Origin: Halieaceae bacterium
Lineage (GTDB): Bacteria > Pseudomonadota > Gammaproteobacteria > Pseudomonadales > Halieaceae
Assembly (NCBI GenBank): GCA_028280635.1
Contig: JANQLM010000037.1
Coordinates: 1-64,000 of the forward strand
Length of the DNA stretch: 64,000 nucleotides
Reading direction: 5' to 3'
The notes beneath the pieces were generated by a model. It did not search any database, was not told the DNA's origin, and worked only from the letters and a program-made list of their open reading frames with translations. Shown one piece after another: positions 33,274-40,631 of the stretch (position 1 is its first letter; each line of letters starts with the position of its first letter). Both the position numbers and the translations under genes were made by a program.

Positions 33274-34857
33274 ATGCTCAAGAGGCCGCCTGTAAGGTAT
33301 GCTGCCCAGCTAGCGAACACCCGGGTTTGTACCATGAAGGCCTGCTACAGGGGCACAACGATACTCAATGAATCGCCGATGGTAGCGGTGATCGACGGCG
33401 TTTTGGCCGCGGAGGAGTGCCAGCGGTTCATCGAGCTGGCGCGAGAGTCGATGCAGCGCGCCAAGGTGTCCCTGGACGAGGAGTCAGGCTTTGTGGATGG
33501 CCGTACCGGCAGCAACACCTGGCTGGCCTATGACAGCTTCGAGGCCGCCCGCGTTTTTGGTGAGCGCATCAGTGCCCTGGTGGACATTCCCCTGGAGCAG
33601 GCCGAGGCGATACAGGTGATCCACTACGGCCCCGGGCAGAAATACGGCGCCCACTTCGACGCCTACGAACTCGACACCGAGAAAGGCCAGCGCTGCTGCA
33701 AATACGGTGGCCAACGCCTGGTGACCTGCCTGGTTTACCTGAACGACGTCGAGGATGGCGGTGGCACGCGTTTTCCCAAGCTGGATGTGGAGGTGTCACC
33801 TAAAGCCGGCCGCATGGTGATCTTCCACAACGTGGACGACGGAGACTACTCTCGCCCCCACCCGGCTTCGCTGCATGGCGGCGAGCCGGTACACGCCGGA
33901 GAGAAGTGGGCCATGAACATCTGGTTCCACCAGGCCAGCATGCGGAAGGTCTTTGACTTTGACCAGTCCACTGCCGGCGCCGGCCCGAGGGCCTGGTACA
34001 GCAACCGCGCGGTAGAGTTGTTCGAACAGGCCTTCTCGCAACTCCCCGCCCGGGGAGGCCGTCCGATATTCAGCTACTGGGATACCTGGTTCGGGCCAGA
34101 GCCCGATGCGCTACAGCAACACCGTGGGGCGGTAGCGCGGCTGGTGGACCGCCGCATCGCCAACCGCCTGGCCGACAAGGGCCAGCTACCCAAAATGCTC
34201 ATGGACGAGGGGCTCTCACACCTGGCGCCGCTGAGCTTTGATTCCACCGAGGCGGCGCTGCGGGAGACGCCGGACGCCAGGCTGTTCTTCGTGAAGAGCA
34301 AGGTCGGCACCGCCGGCCAGGGCGTGCGCTGTGTTACCGGCAAGGAGTTGAGACAGCTCGAACTGGGCGAGTTGGATATTGTGCAGCAGGCGATTACCGA
34401 GGTGCAGACCTACCAGGGGCGCAAGTTCACCATTCGCGCCTACGCGCTGATCGCGCGGGGCCTGGTGGAGGCCTACCCGGAGGGCATCGTGATCGCCCAC
34501 GGCCTGCCCTATGACCCGAACAGCGCCGACTATGGCGTACAGGTCGATCACAGCGGCTACACCGAGCCCGATTCGAAGATCACCATGCTGAGCACCACAC
34601 AGATGCCCTGGGGAGCAGCCTTCCAAGACCAGTATCGCGATTTTGTGGCCGAACTGTCGCCGGTACTGGAAGACCTGCGCGCCGCCTGCGCAAGCAATGC
34701 CTACTCGGTTTTGGGCCTTGACCTGTTACTGACCAGCGACGGTGAACTCAAACTCATCGAGATCAATGCCCACCCCAATTTCGTGCATACGCACCACATC
34801 AATGATGCCGTCAACGTTCCGATGTTGAAAACGCTTCTGGAGCGGGTGCTTAGCTGA
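33274..34857 (+). CDS. Prolyl-4-hydroxylase/ATP-grasp (TTL-like) fusion
   Basis: The 527-residue protein has two catalytic parts. Residues about 35-225 form a 2-oxoglutarate/Fe(II) dioxygenase of the P4H type, with His127-x-Asp129 (GAHFDAY), His201 (SLHGGEP) and Lys211 (GEKWAMNIWFH) as metal and 2OG ligands. Residues about 300-525 resemble the ATP-grasp fold of tubulin-tyrosine-ligase-like enzymes: FFVKSKVGTAGQGVRC for ATP binding, and GLDLLLTSDGELKLIEINAHPN with the Asp and Glu-x-Asn metal ligands. The pairing suggests hydroxylation and amino-acid ligation on one peptide. It has no signal peptide. The ATG at 33274 has AGGA about 6 bases upstream; ATG 33334 is an alternative. Confidence 0.85.
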   Translation: MLKRPPVRYAAQLANTRVCTMKACYRGTTILNESPMVAVIDGVLAAEECQRFIELARESMQRAKVSLDEESGFVDGRTGSNTWLAYDSFEAARVFGERISALVDIPLEQAEAIQVIHYGPGQKYGAHFDAYELDTEKGQRCCKYGGQRLVTCLVYLNDVEDGGGTRFPKLDVEVSPKAGRMVIFHNVDDGDYSRPHPASLHGGEPVHAGEKWAMNIWFHQASMRKVFDFDQSTAGAGPRAWYSNRAVELFEQAFSQLPARGGRPIFSYWDTWFGPEPDALQQHRGAVARLVDRRIANRLADKGQLPKMLMDEGLSHLAPLSFDSTEAALRETPDARLFFVKSKVGTAGQGVRCVTGKELRQLELGELDIVQQAITEVQTYQGRKFTIRAYALIARGLVEAYPEGIVIAHGLPYDPNSADYGVQVDHSGYTEPDSKITMLSTTQMPWGAAFQDQYRDFVAELSPVLEDLRAACASNAYSVLGLDLLLTSDGELKLIEINAHPNFVHTHHINDAVNVPMLKTLLERVLS

Positions 34858-34866
34858 ACGCGGCAC

Positions 34867-35733
34867 TCAGGCGTAGTAGTCGACGCCCATCAGTTCGCGC
34901 ATGCGCTCGGCATAAGCCGCATTGTCCAGGGTGGCAATACGACGCCACTCCTCGTCGTCGTTGAGCGCGGTGTAGGCGCGCCAGAAATCGTCAGCATCCG
35001 GGCCAACCGGGTAGCGGAATCGCGGGGCATCATTTTCGATCGCGTCCTGGATGGCGTCAGCACAGTCCCTGGTGGTGGCGGCCCGGCCCAGGCCGAACTC
35101 ACCAAATTTCATCAGGCGTCCGAAGGACTCACCGTAGGCGCTGTCTTCCGGCGGCGGCGTGCCCTTCTCCCACATGGGGGTCCAGATGCAGCCCGGCTCA
35201 ATCAGCGAGACATGGATATTGAAGGCGGCCAGTTCCTGGCTCAGTGCGATACACATGGCCTCCACCGCTGCCTTGGAGGAGGAATAGGTGCCGTGGCAGC
35301 CAAACACATTGACCGCGGCCAGTGAGGACACGTTGACCAGGCGGCCACTGCCCTGCTTGCGCAGGTGCGGGATGACCGCCTGCATCAACGCGAAGCTGCC
35401 GAACACGTTGGTTTCATAAACGGCGCGCAGTTCATCCAGCGGGGTTTCTTCCAGCGCCCGACCGCCACCGATACCGGCGTTGCTGACCAACACGTCCAAT
35501 CCGCCCTCGCCTGCCAGCAGTTCCTCGACCGTCGCCGCCATGCCGGCGGGGTCCAGGAGATCAATCTGCACGAGGTCGAGATCGAGGCCATCGTTATCAC
35601 GCGCCGCAAGCAGGTCGCTGGCGCCATCGGGGTTACGACAAGCTGCCAGCACCCGGTGCCCGGACCTGGCCAACTGCACCGCACTCTCCAGGCCAATACC
35701 GCTGTTGGCGCCGCTGATCAGAATCTTCGCCAT
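34867..35733 (-). CDS. SDR family oxidoreductase
   Basis: The 288-residue SDR has the cofactor loop SGANSGIG near residue 7, CRNPDGA (suggesting NADP preference), VSNAGIGG, a Ser in VNVSSLAAVNVFG and the catalytic YSSSK. The C-terminal extension (FRYPVGPDADDFWRAYTALNDDEEW) resembles SDRs acting on retinol- or sterol-like substrates. GGGAGA precedes the ATG. It lies 15 bases after the stop of the SDR at 35749, so they are co-transcribed, and it is convergent with the P4H/ATP-grasp gene. Confidence 0.92.
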   Translation of the reverse strand: MAKILISGANSGIGLESAVQLARSGHRVLAACRNPDGASDLLAARDNDGLDLDLVQIDLLDPAGMAATVEELLAGEGGLDVLVSNAGIGGGRALEETPLDELRAVYETNVFGSFALMQAVIPHLRKQGSGRLVNVSSLAAVNVFGCHGTYSSSKAAVEAMCIALSQELAAFNIHVSLIEPGCIWTPMWEKGTPPPEDSAYGESFGRLMKFGEFGLGRAATTRDCADAIQDAIENDAPRFRYPVGPDADDFWRAYTALNDDEEWRRIATLDNAAYAERMRELMGVDYYA

Positions 35734-35748
35734 GTGATTGTCTCCCGC

Positions 35749-36582
35749 TTACCTGGATTGGCGTACGCCGCCACGATGCAACATGGTGGCAGCCTCGGTT
35801 TCGAAAAAAGGTGGTTTTTCCAGCCCGCTGCTGGTTTGCCCGGCATCGACCACCAGGGTGTGGCCTGCCACGTAACGCGAGTCATCCGACAACAGGTAGA
35901 CAATGGCGTTGGCGATGTCTTCTGCCTGCCCGGCATAGCCCAGCGGCGAGGTTTCTGCCAGGCGCTGGGTGGTTGAGTCGTAGTCTTCCGGGTCGTTGGC
36001 GACCACCGCGCTGGTCATATCCGTCACGGTGTTGCCCGGCGCCACGGCATTGACACGGATCCCCATGGGGGAGAGCTCGCTGGCGGCTGAGCGGGTGATA
36101 CCCACCACGCCGTGCTTGGCCATGGTGTAGACGTGGGGCCCCAGGCCGCCCTGCACGCCGGCGGTGCTGGCAATCGAGACAATGGCGCCGCCCGATGCCT
36201 GCATGGCCCGCGCCGCGTGCTTGATTCCCAGGAATACCGCCCGCGCAAGAATCGACATGGTGAAGTCAAACTCCTCGGCCGGCGTGTCCATGATCGAGCC
36301 TATGGCGCCAACGATGCCAGCGTTATTGACCATGCCGTGCAGGCCACCGAAGTGATCTACCGCCTTCTGCACGGCGCCGGCAATATCTTCTTCGCGGGTC
36401 ACATCGGCGTGCACAAATGTGGCGCGCTCGCCCAGTTCCTCCGCCAGCGCCCGGCCCCGCTCATCCTGCAGGTCGGCCACAACAACGTTGCCGCCCTCGG
36501 CAATTACCTTGCGGGCAGTCGCCGCCCCAATACCGCTGGCAGCGCCGGTCACCACGACCGTCCTGTCTGCGAGTCGATTCAT
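35749..36582 (-). CDS. SDR family oxidoreductase
   Basis: The 277-residue classical SDR has TGAASGIG (about residue 12), an Asp after the second strand (VVADLQDERG, suggesting NAD), NNAGIVGAIGS, a Ser in VSIASTAGVQGG and the catalytic YTMAK. AAGGAG is 8 bases before the ATG. It is first in a two-gene operon with the SDR at 34867. The pair could carry out successive alcohol/ketone steps in a catabolic pathway. The repeat and RNA-like region starts directly upstream. Confidence 0.92.
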   Translation of the reverse strand: MNRLADRTVVVTGAASGIGAATARKVIAEGGNVVVADLQDERGRALAEELGERATFVHADVTREEDIAGAVQKAVDHFGGLHGMVNNAGIVGAIGSIMDTPAEEFDFTMSILARAVFLGIKHAARAMQASGGAIVSIASTAGVQGGLGPHVYTMAKHGVVGITRSAASELSPMGIRVNAVAPGNTVTDMTSAVVANDPEDYDSTTQRLAETSPLGYAGQAEDIANAIVYLLSDDSRYVAGHTLVVDAGQTSSGLEKPPFFETEAATMLHRGGVRQSR

Positions 36583-36732
36583 CTTATTATTCTCCTTAAC
36601 CAGATGGACCTTACGGCCCGGTCAAACATCGCGGACGCTAGAGTGTGCCAGAGACCGGGGAGCGAACGAAACTCCCACGAAGTACATGGGTAAAACAAGA
36701 CGCAGCGGAAACCCCCGAGGGTACGAAACTGG

Positions 36733-36766
36733 ATTCCCCCACACGGGCTGCCGCCCACGCGGGAAT
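36733..36766. repeat. REP-like palindromic element (ATTCCC...GGGAAT)
   Basis: ATTCCC and GGGAAT bound a 34-base imperfect palindrome with an inner GGGC-TGCC-GCCC hairpin. The ends match the ATTCCC/GGGAAT type of dRS3-like extragenic repeats known from Neisseria and other proteobacteria. It lies in a gene-free stretch together with tandem repeats. Spread through the genome is expected but cannot be seen here. Confidence 0.45.
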
Positions 36767-36811
36767 AGCGGTGACGATGGTGGCAGTAGGTAATTGAGAA
36801 ACCACCAAGAT

Positions 36812-37120
36812 GACGTTGCGCCTCGCGCACCCTTAGAGGCGATAAACCCTGGCGGGTCAGCTAAAAAACTGGTTTGCCACCTTCGCGGGAACGACAGTGG
36901 TGATGGTGGCACAAAGTAATCAAGAAGCGGTCACGGGGACGTAGCGCCTCGTGCCCTCTTAGAAGCGATAAACCCTAGCGGGCTAAAAGAAAAGAAGCAC
37001 TCCCAGTGACGTAGCGCCTCGTGCCCTCTTAGAGGCAATAAACCCTAGCGGGCCTAAAAAAGAAGCACTCCCAGTGACGTAGCGCCTCGTGCCCCCTTAG
37101 AGGCAATAAACCCTAGCGGG
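36812..37120. repeat. Four copies of a roughly 47-nt tandem-type extragenic repeat
   Basis: A core beginning GACGTAGCGCCTCGTGCC and ending in TAAACCCTAGCGGG recurs with starts at about 36812 (diverged), 36938, 37008 and 37076. The last three are spaced 70 and 68 bases apart, and the first is 126 bases away. Each core can fold a GCCTC/GAGGC hairpin. The last copy ends in ATAAACCC-TAGC-GGGTTTAT. The copies between 36938 and 37120 are nearly identical, pointing to recent duplication or conversion. No coding role is apparent. Confidence 0.75.
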
Positions 37121-37125
37121 TTTAT

Positions 37126-37157
37126 AAAAAAAAGGGGACGGTGCGCACACCATCCCC
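37126..37157 (-). terminator. Strong intrinsic terminator on the minus strand
   Basis: GGGGA.GGTG at 37134-37143 pairs with CACC.TCCCC at 37148-37157 around CGCA, a 10-bp stem with one mismatch. Reading the minus strand, eight T residues (37126-37133 as A on plus) follow directly. No protein gene ends nearby on that strand, so it most likely ends the RNA candidate upstream of it. Confidence 0.75.
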
Positions 37158-37690
37158 CTTCGTTCAGCCTTTCCAGCCAGCGCCTCCGCGATTTGACTCG
37201 CTTCGCCACCCTGCCTTCCGGGCTCGGCCTCGGCTGATCCCTTCTGCGCTCGCTTTTACACTCGCCCTTCCAGGAACCGGCCTTTACCGGCCAGAGGACC
37301 GAAGTCCCCGATATTTTTTGACGCTTGGCAACGTCCACTCGCAGTGGCAATCCGGTTGCTCGCCTCTACGCGTTCGAGCTGCTCACCTCCGCTTCGCCCT
37401 AGCCCGCCGTTCCTGCCCGAAGACTCTCCCGACTTGCCCGCGTGCTCCTCCGTCCTTCCGCAACCTTCCACTTCCGTTCGCTTTCGCTCTCTTCCGCATT
37501 CCGGCGCTTCCGTCCCGAGGGACTCGCTGACTCAGCAGCGCTTGCTGCCCGTTGACCACTCTTGACGTGTGGTCCCGCCCCGGCCAATCGGGGCATGGCT
37601 TTCGCGGTTTGCGCATTTCCGCAGCCACGATTTAAGTCTACACACTCCCAGCAGGGCGTCTAGCCAACAAGCTGTGGGTAAGTTGTGTAA
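37126..37690 (-). ncRNA. Candidate structured non-coding RNA of unknown class
   Basis: On the minus strand, between the terminator of the enoyl-CoA hydratase gene (37717-37742) and an intrinsic terminator at 37126-37157, lie about 560 bases with no plausible protein. Several stable hairpins occur: a GGGGAC-UUCG-GUCCUC hairpin (37294-37309), and stems at 37335-37347, 37512-37523, 37535-37548, 37554-37574 and 37577-37594. The strand is purine-rich with 24 GGA triplets by my count. The core elements of RNase P RNA and tmRNA were not seen. The 5' end is a guess, since no clear promoter was found. It could instead be a degraded repeat element. Confidence 0.5.
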
Positions 37691-37716
37691 ATGATGTGGC
37701 AATCAAAGTTTTTTTG

Positions 37717-37742
37717 AAAAAAGTGCATTTCACGCACTTTTT
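37717..37742 (-). terminator. Intrinsic terminator after the enoyl-CoA hydratase gene
   Basis: AAAAAGTGC (37718-37726) pairs with GCACTTTTT (37734-37742) around 7 bases. Read on the minus strand it ends in TTTTTT. It lies 27 bases after the stop of the enoyl-CoA hydratase gene. The A/T-tract makes it potentially bidirectional. Confidence 0.65.
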
Positions 37743-37769
37743 GGCTGCTCATCCGCCGCTCAAAGGGGC

Positions 37770-38636
37770 TCAATCCGCGTTTTCGTCTGCCCGTGCCGCC
37801 ACGTGCGCAGCCACTTCCCCACACAGCTCATCAATACGCAGCTCTCCCTCCCGGGTTTGCGCGCCCAGGGCCAGCGCAGCGCGCATGCTGGGCGTCGCCG
37901 CGGGCCCGCGCAGGCTCTGTTGGAACAGGTAGGCCTCCTCCCGCAACGCCTCTGACAGCGGCAGCTCGGCATTATTGATGGACTGCTTGCACAGGGCGAC
38001 GGCCCGGGGCGGCCAGGCCGCGACACGGCGTGCGAAGGCGCCCACCCACTCGTCCATGGCGCCCGCATCGGCAAACACCCGGTTCAGGTAACCCCATTCA
38101 CAGGCGGTCTGCGCGTCGATGTCCTCGCAGCCCAGACAGATCTCCATTGCACGACCGCGCCCCACCAGGCGCGGCAGTCGCTGGGTACCGGTACCGCCGG
38201 GCAGAATGCCCAGGGCCACTTCCATCTGGCTGATGCGGGTTTTACCCACCACGCCGTAGCGCATATCGCAGGAGGCGGCAAACTCGCTGCCGCCGCCCCC
38301 CACGCGTCCGACCAGCAGCGCAATGGTGGGTTTGGGCATGGTCCGCAGGCGCTCGCACATCAGGTGGAAATCGTTGGGAGAGGCCTCGTAGCGCGCCGGT
38401 TTATCGGTTGGGAAGGCGAGAATCATCTCGAGGTCAAAGTGCGCAATAAAAAAGTCGGGGTCAGCGCTGGTAAACAGCACCACCCTGACCGCCTCGTCCG
38501 CTGCCACCTGCTCCGTACAGGCGCACAGCTCGCTGAACAGTGCAGCGGTCATCACGTTGGCGGGGGGATTGTGGATGCTCACCGTCATCACCCCACCTGC
38601 CAGCGACGTGGTGAGGGTGTCAAAGTCATAGTTCAC
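37770..38636 (-). CDS. Enoyl-CoA hydratase/isomerase family protein
   Basis: The 288-residue protein is a crotonase. It opens with VMTVSIHNPPANVMT, then VVLFTSADPDFFIAHFDL, the oxyanion-hole segment GRVGGGGSEFAASCDMRYG, and LGILPGGTGTQRLPRLVGRGRAMEICL. The second catalytic position, usually Glu in the hydratases, falls in the LPGGTGTQ stretch and appears not to be Glu, so it may be an isomerase, hydrolase or other crotonase reaction. The GTG start lies 10 bases after the DUF3604 stop, so the two are one operon. It ends at the terminator at 37717. Confidence 0.88.
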   Translation of the reverse strand: MNYDFDTLTTSLAGGVMTVSIHNPPANVMTAALFSELCACTEQVAADEAVRVVLFTSADPDFFIAHFDLEMILAFPTDKPARYEASPNDFHLMCERLRTMPKPTIALLVGRVGGGGSEFAASCDMRYGVVGKTRISQMEVALGILPGGTGTQRLPRLVGRGRAMEICLGCEDIDAQTACEWGYLNRVFADAGAMDEWVGAFARRVAAWPPRAVALCKQSINNAELPLSEALREEAYLFQQSLRGPAATPSMRAALALGAQTREGELRIDELCGEVAAHVAARADENAD

Positions 38637-38646
38637 TGCGCTGTTC

Positions 38647-40488
38647 TCACGGCGAAGCCTGTGTCTCCGGGCGGTACCAGATCGGTGAACTATAGGCCCG
38701 CTCTTTGGTCACCATCGGCACAAACTTGCCAATCGCCAGGTCGAAATAGCGGCCATCGTAGGCGGTCCAGCGCGGAGTTTCGATCTCCAGCACGCGCACG
38801 TAGTAGAAGGCCTGCTCCGCTGAATCAAAGTCGGGGTCCGTCCAGACCGTGGCCAGGCTGACGGCGCCGACGCTGTTGCTATAGGTGGCGGCGGCCACGT
38901 CCACGGTAGACGGCAGGGAGGGCGTCTTGCCCGTGGCAGAGTCGACTACCCGACCGTCGGACAGTGCCACGTCGTAGACTTTCTCGTGAAGCTCGCCCCG
39001 GGCGTCCAGCCAGCCCTTGACGATCTGCACCCTGTCGAGGTTGGCGCCATCGGGGTCCTTCAGAGCGTGCACGAGAAAACTCGGCTTGACGCCCTCAGGC
39101 AGCCGGGCCAGGCTCCCCCCCATCGGCACGCCGCGGTTGTAGCCGAGCCGGGCCAGGTCCGCCACGTCCTCGTCGCCGGGGACAAAACCCTCGCCGCCAA
39201 AAAACCGCAGCGCAATGCGCGGGCCGGTGCTGGCATAGACCTCGCGTCGGGCCAGGGCATCAAACAGGGCCTCGCGGGTGTTTTCTTCCGCCCAGATCGC
39301 CGCATAGCCCGAGGCCGCCAGCCGCCAGTTTGACCAAAGGGCGCCCCCCATCTTGTTGGTCACGCGCTCCGCCGAGGGCTCTGAATCCCGAAACTTGCCC
39401 CAGAAGTTGTCATCGTCCGCGGTGGCGAGGGTGGTATGGGAATCAGTGCTGCCTATCAGGCCGAAGGCGAAGGGATCGGCGCCCAGCTCATCAGCAAGTT
39501 TCAGGCCCAGCTTCAGGGCGGGCCGCGCATACTCATGGGCCAGCATCTCCGGCCGCTTTTCCACCGTGCGGGCGATGTTGTCACCGTCCCAGGTCTCGAA
39601 GTCGGCGAACTCGTCATCCGGTGACAGGAAAGGGTGAGCCTCGCCATCGCCTTTTACCTGGGTGACTTCGTATACCGGCTCCCAGCGGGCCCGTCGTTCG
39701 GCGTAATCCCTGTCCAGCGGTTCTCCGGCCACGGTCTCGAGGGCAAACATCAGGCCATTGGACACGTTGCCGTTGTGAGGAATCGCCATCACCCGGCCAC
39801 CGGTCACGTCCTCGTACCGCTGCATGACCGCCCAAAGTTCCTCCGGGTCGCGGCTGTCGAGGGCCGAATAAGGTGCCAACTGTGCCGCCCGCTCGGCACC
39901 ATCCCGGAACAGCACCACCCGGTGAAGGTTGTTGCCCTCGATCATCGAGGTCCACTCGTAGCCAACAAAGGCGGTGAACAGGCCCGGCACATTATGGGTG
40001 TCCGCGGTGGCACTGATCTCCGCCCAGATGGAGCGGCGAATGCTGTCAGGCAACTCTTGCTGGTAGTCGGTGGCCTGCAGGCGCTGGAGCCAGGCATCGA
40101 TGACCGCGCGCAGATTGCCGGTCTCATCCAGCAGGGCGCGCCACTCTTTGCCTAGGTCCGTGCTGAGCAGCATGGGATCGCGGGCCATGAGGCGCGGGAA
40201 GACGCCGATAAACTCGGCGTGGTCCGCTACTAGCAGGAAGTCCAACGGCCGCCGCAGTTGAGCCTGCAGCCCGCCGCTGGTGGGCACCGCCTCACCGCGG
40301 GCGAAACGAAACGCGTTTTCCGGCGTGAGTCGGGTATTGCCGAAGGCGAAGGAATCCGGCGACTGGTTGCTGTGCACGTGCAGGTCACCCCAGAACAGGC
40401 GGGTGTGCTGGCTGGCGGCCAGCGGGGGAGAATACTCCTCGGCAATTGCAAAAGTTGTCATCAGCAGCAATGGGAAGAGCTTCTTCAT
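38647..40488 (-). CDS. Secreted DUF3604 domain protein
   Basis: The 613-residue protein has a signal peptide (MKKLFPLLLMTTFAIA). The DUF3604 pattern follows: LFWGDLHVHSNQSPDSFAFGN near residue 30, which resembles the metal-binding HVHS of PHP-type hydrolases, then LLVADHAEFIGVF, YEWTSMIEGNNLHRVVLFRD, RVMAIPHNGNVSNG and GSTDSHTTLA. These His and Asp residues suggest a periplasmic metal-dependent phosphoesterase or related hydrolase. DUF3604 genes are frequent beside TonB receptors in marine proteobacteria. It is divergent from the TonB receptor at 40632 and co-transcribed with the crotonase. Confidence 0.9.
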   Translation of the reverse strand: MKKLFPLLLMTTFAIAEEYSPPLAASQHTRLFWGDLHVHSNQSPDSFAFGNTRLTPENAFRFARGEAVPTSGGLQAQLRRPLDFLLVADHAEFIGVFPRLMARDPMLLSTDLGKEWRALLDETGNLRAVIDAWLQRLQATDYQQELPDSIRRSIWAEISATADTHNVPGLFTAFVGYEWTSMIEGNNLHRVVLFRDGAERAAQLAPYSALDSRDPEELWAVMQRYEDVTGGRVMAIPHNGNVSNGLMFALETVAGEPLDRDYAERRARWEPVYEVTQVKGDGEAHPFLSPDDEFADFETWDGDNIARTVEKRPEMLAHEYARPALKLGLKLADELGADPFAFGLIGSTDSHTTLATADDDNFWGKFRDSEPSAERVTNKMGGALWSNWRLAASGYAAIWAEENTREALFDALARREVYASTGPRIALRFFGGEGFVPGDEDVADLARLGYNRGVPMGGSLARLPEGVKPSFLVHALKDPDGANLDRVQIVKGWLDARGELHEKVYDVALSDGRVVDSATGKTPSLPSTVDVAAATYSNSVGAVSLATVWTDPDFDSAEQAFYYVRVLEIETPRWTAYDGRYFDLAIGKFVPMVTKERAYSSPIWYRPETQASP

Positions 40489-40561
40489 ATTATTATTCTC
40501 TGCGGTCCAGGGGGCAGCGCCTGCCTGGAATGTAAATTATTGCCGGGCCATCAAAAAGTGC

Positions 40562-40589
40562 TTGCCGTAATTATCAATCAGACTAGACT
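40562..40589 (+). promoter_or_regulatory. Predicted sigma-70 promoter of the TonB receptor gene
   Basis: TTGCCG (40562-40567) and TAGACT (40584-40589) have a 16-base spacer, 42 bases before the receptor start codon. The intergenic region is AT-rich and shared with the divergent DUF3604 gene. Confidence 0.45.
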
Positions 40590-40631
40590 GTTTTTTATCC
40601 CATCGCTTAATAATAACTAGAGGGTATAAAA

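Noticed and set aside
36583-36811. Possible short genes after the SDR operon
   Set aside because: Frames arise from repeat-like sequence around the ATTCCC/GGGAAT palindrome and have no start signals.
37383-37628. Arginine-rich open frames on both strands in the RNA candidate region
   Set aside because: Composition follows the purine/pyrimidine bias of the DNA, several frames overlap with equal length, none has a ribosome site or recognisable domain, and hairpins pervade the sequence.
37671-37692. Two DnaA-box-like sequences (TGTGGGTAA and TGTGTAAAT), suggesting an origin of replication
   Set aside because: Each has one mismatch to the consensus, there are only two, no dnaA, dnaN or parAB genes are near, and no AT-rich unwinding element with repeats is present.
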